From Blasia pusilla (lineage: Eukaryota; Marchantiophyta; Marchantiopsida; Blasiales): a stretch of DNA of 64,000 nt. Shown in pieces: positions 57,148-64,000 of the stretch. Positions within the stretch are counted from its first letter, which is position 1, and every line of letters begins with the position of its first letter. Location of the stretch: positions 4,898,001 through 4,962,000 of the forward strand of contig CM114274.1 of NCBI GenBank assembly GCA_050084515.1. Direction: 5' to 3'. Under the pieces are notes generated by a model, which was not told where the DNA came from, searched no databases, and saw only the letters and a list, made by a program, of their open reading frames with translations. Both the position numbers and the translations under genes were made by a program.

Positions 57148-58148
57148 TGTCGCGACCCTCATGACCAAACAAGTGCCAAGCGGAACATCGGAACATTAGC
57201 GGGCTCACGCTAAGATGGTTTGCGCGTTGGAGTTGTCTCAAAGAGGAGACAAGAGACGAGACGCGAGCGAGAAGTCGCGTTTCAGATGTGATGGTCGCAA
57301 CTCAGAAACCTGGACCAAACGCGGAATGAGACTTGAAAGAAGTCGAGTCTAGGAAGTGGGTTGCCAAAGGAAAGATCCGGATTTGGAACACCACTTGCGT
57401 TTGAGAGTTTCCAACTGTATTATGGCCATAACTTTTAGCGCCAAGATGCGTTTGGAGCAAATAAGAGTGCGTTGGAAAGCTTATGAAGAGCCTGTTCAAA
57501 CACACCAAAGATCGTTGCAAACGCATACGCAGCGGCCGAGATACGACCCGAAAACGACTGTGAGTGGAGTCGGGTTGAGGGCCACAATGAAGGGCCCGAA
57601 CCTCTTTTCCCAAAGGGGAGGGGTTATTGGAGAACCCCAGAAGTACTAGTAAGGGGAAGGTCTCCGAGAGTGCTTGGAACCCAAACCCCACTTTGGGCGC
57701 CATGGGCGGCTCAAGGGCATGGAACGGTAACGCGAGTTTGGGCGTTGGGTTGGAAAACCTGCACCAAGTCCATTGAGGCGATTTTTAGACATCCTCTTGG
57801 ATTTCACGCCGACGACTCAATTACTTGGGTCTCGGTTCGGAACTCACACGAGGACCGTTGAACAGTTGGTGATTGCTAGGCGTGCAAGTGCCGTTTCAAA
57901 TCCTTGGACTAACCAGGAAGTCTGTTCCAAGTCTTGAAGGACTTGCCATGTGTTGGGAGCTAGGAACTAAGGAAAGTTGAGCTTGATGAGACGCCGAGTT
58001 TAGGACTCGGTGGGTTGAACGCCGGTTGACCAAACCCGACTAACGAGAGTGCGTGTTTGGGTGCAGATCGGTGATGAGTTCGTGACCTACTGAACGCACG
58101 CTTCCGCAACACTAAAGATTGATGTTCAAGGAGAGTAGGGGCGCGACA
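57148..58148 (+). repeat. 5' LTR of the nested element
   Basis: Begins TGTCGCGACC and ends GGGGCGCGACA; 1001 bp. Differs from the 3' LTR by scattered substitutions and 1-bp indels, suggesting recent insertion. Confidence 0.95.
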
Positions 58149-58150
58149 AG

Positions 58151-58162
58151 TGGTATCAGAGC
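58151..58162 (+). promoter_or_regulatory. Primer-binding site (initiator tRNA-Met)
   Basis: TGGTATCAGAGC lies 2 bp after the 5' LTR, the usual plant LTR-retrotransposon sequence complementary to the 3' end of initiator methionine tRNA. Confidence 0.9.
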
Positions 58163-58297
58163 TTATCCTTGGTGAGCGAGAACTTGGGGTCGTGGGATCA
58201 GCCGGACGCTTGGGAAATTTCAAGGTAGCGGCTAGATTCGGACGCTCGAGGAGGGACACAAGAAACGAGGAGGAGATCTGAGTGAGTTGGCTTGGAG

Positions 58298-59360
58298 ATG
58301 GCGATCGAGGAGAACAACCCAAGAAGCGCCGAATCAAGCGGCGTGAACCGAGAGAGGAACCAATGCCGGACGTGAAGCTATAGAGAGTCGGAGACTCAAG
58401 AGCCGAACGCCCGATCGTGAGGACGTCGATGGCGACTCCTTCGCGGGGCCAGTGGGCCCAAACTCGGGGAAAGGACGAGAGTCGAGCCAGACGTTGGACT
58501 TGTTGAAGGTGTTGGTGGAGCAGATGTCCCAAAGCAAAGCAAGCGGATTGCCGAGTTAGAGGCCACTCAAACCCGAAAGTGCGGGCAAAAAGCTCTGCAA
58601 GATTTAACACCCCACGCCATTTTACCGGAGTGGGGCGCCGTGGAAAGTGAAGGATTTCTTACGGAATCGAATCAGATTGCCGAGGCGCAGAAGGTGGCGA
58701 GCAGATAAGGTGACGGTAGCCGTTACTTTCTGAAGGATCATGCTCTACAATGGTGGACCGCTCAACGAGAGGAATATCTCGGGCGGTGAGTCACCCCGAG
58801 TTGGGAGGAGTTCAAGGAGTTGATTGGGGATCGGTTCACTCCGAGTACCAAGGGTTGCGTGACACGGTGGAATGCGTGCGGATGCGCAGAGTGGTTCCTT
58901 AAGCGCATATGTGAGGGAGTTTAGTGCAAAACTGACTTCTAGTCCGAAGATGGATGAGCACGCCGAAGAAGGCTATCTTCATTAGTGGACTCAAGCCGAG
59001 CGCCGAGAAGGCCCTTTACCGAATGCCGGCGTTGCCAGGAGACTGCGCGGACCTTCGAAGCTAGCGGAGCGGATTGGGGACGATGAGGTCCAAACCCAAA
59101 ACCCTTCGAGTCAAAAAGTTTTTCAAGAAGTCGAAAAATAAGGAGGCGTTCAAAAGAGGCCGGAGTGGGGGCCAAAGACGAACCAGGAGAGAGTGCCGCG
59201 CCGCAGCAAAGAAAACGAGTGGAACTTCATGCGCGGCGAAAGAAGGACAACACTCAAAGACAGGGAACGGCAAGGTCGTATGCTACAATCGCGGGCGAAC
59301 GGGGCACTGTCGAAAGGGTGTTCGAAACCGAAGGTTAGTAATGGGAGTATGATTGCGTTT
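58298..59360 (+). pseudogene. Gag of the nested element
   Basis: ATG at 58298 corresponds to the ATG at 63351 of the next element. Frames containing HALQWWTAQREEYLG-like sequence (about 58.74 kb) and SGLKPSAEKAL (about 58.98 kb) form the Gag core. A zinc-knuckle-like CYNRGRTGHCRKG lies at about 59.28 kb, with the second Cys replaced by Arg. Several frame changes are present. Confidence 0.75.
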
Positions 59361-59439
59361 GCTGCTAAGCATCTGTTGGCGGGCGATATGGAGACGTCCC
59401 TTCAAGTCACCAAGAGGACGCACAATTTGGTGTACCTAA

Positions 59440-59990
59440 GATCCAAGATTGCTGATCGCGATGTGTTGTTGCTCGTGGATACAGAGGTGCTTCGCACTCC
59501 TTCCTAAGCCCGAGAATCGTGAAGGAACTGGGTTGTCTACCTCTAAGGCGGACGAGCCCATTCGAGTGGGATTTGCAGGAGGCAAGTCTCATCGGACTTC
59601 TGATTTGGTCTTGGGTTTGGGAAGAGGGATGCGGGGTATTCGAGTTGAAGGAGAATTTCCTTTGATATGCGAAATGGACGGCATTGACGGAGTTTTGGGG
59701 AATACATTCCTAGATGCGTATGAGGTGGAGTTAAGACGCCGACCATTGAGGTTGAGCGTCTTGCTAAAAGGCAAACGGTTACAGGTGCGGTTGGTCCGTG
59801 AGGTTCCAGCGAAGATGGAGTTGGTGAACTCGATCACAAGGAGGAGCATGACTGAGTTGGAGGATGGATTTTCTCGCTTGATGAGACAAGTGGAGGAGGC
59901 TACAAGCGATATCTGCAGAGATCAGACGCCGCTTCAAGGGGAGTCCCAGAACCACTTCAGGAAGTGGTCAAGGAGTTTGAGGATGTCTTG
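59440..59990 (+). pseudogene. Aspartic protease region of the nested element
   Basis: VLLLVDT is followed after a frameshift at about 59485 by GASHSFLSPRIVKELGC, the D-T-G-A signature split across two frames. Further on, MDGIDGVLGNTFLDAYEVEL (about 59.68 kb) matches the C-terminal part typical of Ty3 proteases (I-LG--FL---). Confidence 0.75.
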
Positions 59991-60740
59991 ACAAATGAGC
60001 TTCCGACTGAATTGCCGCCGCATAGAGCCGTAGATCATAAGATAGAGATCATACCCGGTTCCCAACCGCCTTCAAAAGCACCATATAGGTTGAATCGGGA
60101 GGAACTTCTTGAGTTGAAAAAAGGAGTTAAGTGAGCTCTTGAAAAAGGGTTACATTAGGACTAGCAAGTCACCTTATGGAGCACTGTTCTCTTTGTAAAG
60201 AAGAAGGATGGAAAGATGAGGTGTGTGTTGATTACCGCGGCAATTGAACAAAGTGACGGTTCGAACAATTATCCTCTTCCAAGGATAGATGATCTCTTTG
60301 ATAGGTTGGCAGCGAGATATTTCAGTAGGATTGACTTGAAGTCGGATATTACGATTCGGATTGCCGAGGCGAGATGTGGAGAAGACTGCGTGCAAGACGA
60401 GATACGGTTCCTTTGAGTTTGTAGTGATGCCTTTCGGTCTATGTAACGCCTCCGGCGTTCACCACATTGATGAACTCCATTTTTCACAAGGAAATGGATG
60501 AGTATGTTATCATCTATATCGATGATATACTTATCTATTCAAGTCACTAGAGGAGCACGTTCGACATGTGAGAGCGGTCTTGTCTAAGCTAGGGAAAATC
60601 ACCAGTATGCGAATGTAGAGAAGAGCGAATTTGGTTTGAGTAAGATCAAATTATTGGGTCACGTGGTCGAGTCTGCGGATGGCGTCAATCCGACATGGAA
60701 AAGGTAAAGGCTATTTCGAAAGGGGAACCCCATCCACCGT
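59990..60740 (+). pseudogene. Reverse transcriptase of the nested element
   Basis: Pieces in several frames: ELPPHRAVDHKIEIIPG, GALFSL/KKKDGKMR, NYPLPRIDDLFDRLAARYFS with RIDLKSD, PFGLCNA, and the catalytic YVIIYIDDILIYS at about 60.51 kb. Order and motifs are typical of a chromovirus-type Ty3 RT. Multiple frameshifts. Confidence 0.85.
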
Positions 60741-60746
60741 AAAGGG

Positions 60747-61215
60747 ATGAGGAGGTTCATAGGTGCGGTGCAATTTTATCGTATTTATGTGAAAAACTTT
60801 TCAGGAATTGTGAGACCTCTCACGGATTGGACGGCAAAGTTTTCCAACACGACTTGGACCCAGGAAGTTAATGAGGCATTCAACCGAGTGAAGCAGATTC
60901 TATCGCAGGAACCAGTGTTAAAGCTGCCGTAGTTTGACAAACCGTTCAAAGTGCATACCGATGCTAGTGATTTCGCGGTTGCAGGAATGTTGGTGCAAGA
61001 AGGGAGACCGGTGGCATATGAGAGCAAGAAGCTTAGCGACACTGAAAGGAGATGGCCTACTCACGAGAAAGAGTTGTTCGCGGTGGTACATTGCTTGAGG
61101 AAGTGGCGGCATTATCTAGGGCTCCATAGGACTCGAGTATTCACCGATAATATATCACTCAAGTATTTTGAGACCCAGGATCGAGTGACACCGTTGATGA
61201 GGGCATCAACCTCTA
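60747..61215 (+). pseudogene. RNase H of the nested element
   Basis: RRFIGAVQFYRIYVKNFS starts the connection domain. The RNase H core is FKVHTDASDFAVAGMLVQEG (catalytic Asp), KLSDTERRWPTHEKELFAVV (Glu) and RVFTDNISLKYF (Asp). One stop at 60931. The sequence runs into the polypurine tract and 3' LTR without integrase. Confidence 0.88.
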
Positions 61216-61228
61216 AAAGAGGGGTGAG

Positions 61229-62229
61229 TATCGCGACCCTCATGACCAAACAAGTGCCAAGCGGAACATCGGAACATTAGCGGGCTCACGCTAAGATGGT
61301 TTGCGCGTTGGAGTTGTCTCAAAGAGGAGACAAGAGACGAGACGCGAGCGAGAAGTCGCGTTTCAGATGTGATGGTCGCAACTCAGAAACTTGGACCAAA
61401 CGCGGAATGAGACTTGAAAGAAGTCGAGTCTAGGAAGTGGGTTGCCAAAGGAAAGATCCGGATTTGGAACGCCACTTGCGTTTGAGAGTTTCCGACTATA
61501 TTATGGCCATAACTTTTAGCGCCAAGATGCGTTTGGAGCAAATAAGAGTGCGTTGGAAAGCTTATGAAGAGCCTGTTCAAACACACCAAAGATCATTGCA
61601 AACGCATATGCAGCGGCCGAGATACGACCCGAAAACGACTGTGAGTGGAGTCGAGTTGAGGGCCACAATGAAGGGCCCGAACCTCTTTTCCCAAAGGGGA
61701 GGGGTTATTGGAGAACCCCAGAAGTACTAGTAAGGGGGAAGGTCTCCGAGAGTGCTTGGAACCCAAACCCCACTTTGGGCGCCGCGGGGCGGCTCAAGGG
61801 CATGGAACGGAACGCGAGTTTGGGCGTTGGGTTGGAAAACCTGCACCAAGTCCATTGAGGCGATTTTAGACATCCCTCTTGGATTTCACGCCGCGACTCA
61901 ATTACTTGGGTCTCGGTTCGGAACTCACACGAGGACCGTTGAACAGTTGGGATTGCTAGGCGTGCAAGTGCCGTTTCAGATCCCTGGACTAACCATGAAG
62001 TCTGTTCCAAGTCTTGAAGGACTTGCCATGTGTTGGGAGCTAGGAACTAAGGAAAGTTGAGCTTGATGAGACGCCGAGTTTAGGACTCGGTGGGTTGGAA
62101 CGCCGGTTGGCCAAACCCGACTAACGAGAGTGCGTGTTTGGGTGCAAATCGGCGATGAGTTCGTGACCTACTGAACGCACGCTTCCGCAACACTAAAGAT
62201 TGACGTTCAAGGAGAGTAGGGGCGCGACA
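61229..62229 (+). repeat. 3' LTR of the nested element
   Basis: Nearly identical to 57148-58148. It starts TATCGCG instead of TGTCGCG and ends GGGGCGCGACA, followed by the target duplication agtga. Confidence 0.95.
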
Positions 62230-62984
62230 AGTGAGGAGCAAGTGGTGACCATCAGATTTTCACGGGATTCAATGGGTCGACGAGTAGGAGTAGACCCACA
62301 AGTGCCCAAGCATGCACCAGTACCACGGGAGTGGGCCGGTGGGCCCAGAGAGCATGGCCGGTATCATGAGCCGATGAGGCAACGGCCCATATCGACATAT
62401 TTTTCCCAACAAGGATCAAGGTTGGCTTGTTGGACGTGTGGTGGGTCAACAAGATGGGAGAGGGCCACAAGCGCCTCTGATTTCTCAGAAGCCACATAGG
62501 ATGGCCCCACCACAATTGCATTGTGATCATTGTCACCGATATGTTCACACTAGGGATAGGTGTCATGATCTTCGCCGGCAAGGTATGTCTAGAGGTAGGC
62601 AGAGGACTTGAGGGCGAGAGAGCTGGTGGAGATTGAGGGGTGGATGATCGTGGTGGTAGAGTGCCATCACCAATCACTGGAGATGGAGGACGTGCACCCG
62701 ATACAACGCTCCTTTCGCGCATCGATCAGTTGGAGCAGAGGATTGTTGCCATGACGATGATGCAGCTACACTCATGCCCGGAGCTGAGAGTAGCTAGTGT
62801 GGCGCCAACCTCCACATCTTACCACGATGCTGATGAGGATTCTATGGGGATGGGATTAATGTGTAGTGCGGCTCAGGTTGAGGTTGTTGTGGCGATGACT
62901 CCGGGTGCTATGAGAGTAACCGAGCCATCGAGAGATGGGGTTGAGATTGACCCACAGGAGGTGACCGATGGACGGCTGGTCAGA

Positions 62985-64000
62985 TGTCGCAACCCTCATA
63001 ACCAAATGAACACCAAATAGGTGCCAAGCGAAACATCAAAACTCAAGTGGACTCACGCCGTGATGATCGCGCTTTGGAGAAGGTTTTGGAAGGTCTCTTG
63101 GAAAAGTCCAAGAGACGAAACGCAGAACACAGTTGTGCGTTTCATGCGTTAGTGGTCGTGACCAGGAAACCTAGACCAAATGCGAACCAAGACTTGAGAT
63201 GAGTTGAGTCTTGGAAGGTTAGTTGCCAAAGAGGTGAGAACCAGTTTTGGAACACGACTAGCGTTTGAGAAGAACTCAAGGAGGAGACCTCGACGCTTGA
63301 GGAGGAACGCAAGAGACGAGGAGGAGATTTGAGAAAGCAAGGACTCGCAAATGGCGACCAAGGGAAAACAACCAAGGAAGCCGCGAGTCAAATCAAAAAA
63401 GCTGGGAGACGAATCAATGACTGATCGTGAGGCACAAGAAGAGATAGCGACTCCCAAAGTGATGATTCCCAGACATGAGGGATTTGATGAAGGTGATGGC
63501 GGACCAGATGGCCAAACAGAGCAAGGTGATTGTAGAACTCAAGTCGAATGGAGCCTCTAGTTCCGGCAAGAAGCTTTGTCAAACAAATTTGCCAACGCCA
63601 TTCATAGGAATGGGACGTTCTCGGAAAGTGAGCGAGTTTCTAACAGAACTTGAACTTTACTTCGAAGCGCAAAGGGCAGAGGAGCAGGAAAAGGTGACTG
63701 CAGCAATCACGTTCCTGAAGGATCACGCTCTCCAGTGGTGGACGGCTCACCGCAAAGAACAACTGGGCCGTGGAAGAACTTTGAGTTGGGAAGAGTTCAA
63801 GGGGCTGATTGGTAACCTATTCACTCCAGAATATCAGGAGTATTGCGATGGCATGGAGTTTGTGAGGTTGCGGCAAAGCGGGTCCCTTAGCGCAAATGTG
63901 CGAGAGTTCAGTGCACAAATGAGCTCACTTTCCACAGATGAGTTTACAAAGAAGGTGATCTTCTTAAGTGGACTCAAGCCGAGTGCCGAAAAGGCCCTCT
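62985..64000 (+). mobile_element. Further copy of the nested family, runs off the window
   Basis: Starts TGTCGCAACCCTCATAACCA, closest to the solo LTR at 33116. After about 280 bp the LTR joins directly to the Gag leader at about 63265, so most of the LTR and the primer-binding site are deleted. Gag continues to the window end. It is inserted in the Gag-Pol linker of copy 3. Confidence 0.85.
63351..64000 (+). pseudogene. Gag of the downstream element, incomplete at the window edge
   Basis: ATG at 63351 opens MATKGKQPRKPRVKSKK; a frame change near 63520 is followed by an uninterrupted Gag core: TPFIGMGRSRKVSEFLTELE, ITFLKDHALQWWTAHRKEQL, LSWEEFKGLIGNLFTPEY and SANVREFSAQMSSLS, ending in IFLSGLKPSAEKAL at the edge. 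It is less damaged than the Gag at 58.3-59.4 kb. Confidence 0.85.

Larger units (their letters stand above)
57148..62229 (+). mobile_element. Nested Ty3/gypsy element with 1-kb LTRs, integrase missing
   Basis: Two near-identical LTRs (57148-58148 and 61229-62229) flank a 3.1-kb interior, and the whole is bounded by the 5-bp target duplication agtga (57143-57147 and 62230-62234). A primer-binding site tggtatcagagc (complement of initiator tRNA-Met 3' end) follows the first LTR. Interior order: Gag, protease, RT, RNase H, polypurine tract aaaagaggggtgag (61216-61229). No integrase is present, so the element would need one in trans. Frameshifts interrupt Gag, protease and RT. It sits inside the Gag of copy 3. 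Confidence 0.95.
54240..62984 (+). mobile_element. Ty3/gypsy copy 3 (methyltransferase family), split by a nested element
   Basis: The LTR promoter segment at 54380-54490 matches copy 1. The Gag region at 56360-57147 matches copy 2 (HMEGPPMDDYMEF; then VEFLGQMRRSY and DKLKSLQDFQRRSGESLRE). It is interrupted at 57148 by another element and resumes at 62230 with the rest of Gag, including CDHCHRYVHTRDRC (CCHC knuckle) and the linker SRIDQLEQRIVAM. It is cut again at 62985. Stops are present. Protease, methyltransferase and pol, if kept, lie beyond the window. Confidence 0.8.

Overview
The window looks like nuclear DNA from a land plant with motile sperm, most likely a non-seed plant such as a bryophyte, lycophyte or fern. 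It holds spliced genes with GT-AG introns, a plant-type Mediator subunit (MED20), a plant-conserved nuclear protein, and an enkurin gene, a flagellar protein not expected in flowering plants. Long GA/CT microsatellites and nested LTR retrotransposons fill the space between genes. The species cannot be named from sequence alone. I lean towards a liverwort-like genome, with low confidence.

Layout. 0-1.5 kb (+): the 3' part of an enkurin gene, four exons with matching phases. 2.0-5.8 kb (-): a plant-conserved protein of unknown function plus possible upstream exons, with a GA/TCC-rich promoter region to 6.4 kb. 7.4-14 kb (-): a decayed, rearranged Ty3/gypsy element (copy 1). 14.4-23.16 kb (+): a second, more complete copy (copy 2), head to head with copy 1. 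23.19-28.97 kb (-): a RECQL4-type helicase gene that breaks off after helicase motif V, exactly where copy 2 ends. 29-43.7 kb: AT-rich DNA with a solo LTR, LINE and Helitron remnants and small tandem repeats. 44.2-45.4 kb (+): a complete five-exon MED20 gene. 45.4-54 kb: a LINE remnant, microsatellites and tandem repeats, with no other gene I recognise. 54.2-64 kb: a third copy of the first Ty3 family, split by a 5.08-kb element of another Ty3 family with 1-kb LTRs and a 5-bp target duplication, then by a further copy that runs off the window.

Most interesting system: the first Ty3/gypsy family carries a DNMT3-like C5-cytosine DNA methyltransferase between protease and reverse transcriptase (copy 2, 18.8-20.1 kb; second copy split at 12.6-13.1 and 10.0-10.3 kb). 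It also carries a PHD finger after the integrase C-terminus (copy 1, 7.65-7.9 kb). Putting the two copies together, I infer the order Gag - protease - DNA methyltransferase - RT - RNase H - integrase - PHD finger, that is, a DNA-methylation writer and a putative chromatin reader in one retroelement. Both copies are broken by stops, frameshifts and deletions. Retrotransposon-borne methyltransferases have been reported from dinoflagellates and charophyte algae; a land-plant family that also has a PHD finger may be new. Other notable points are a 5S rRNA-derived segment beside copy 2, an LTR promoter built from successive inverted repeats, and retroelement-associated truncation of the RecQ gene.
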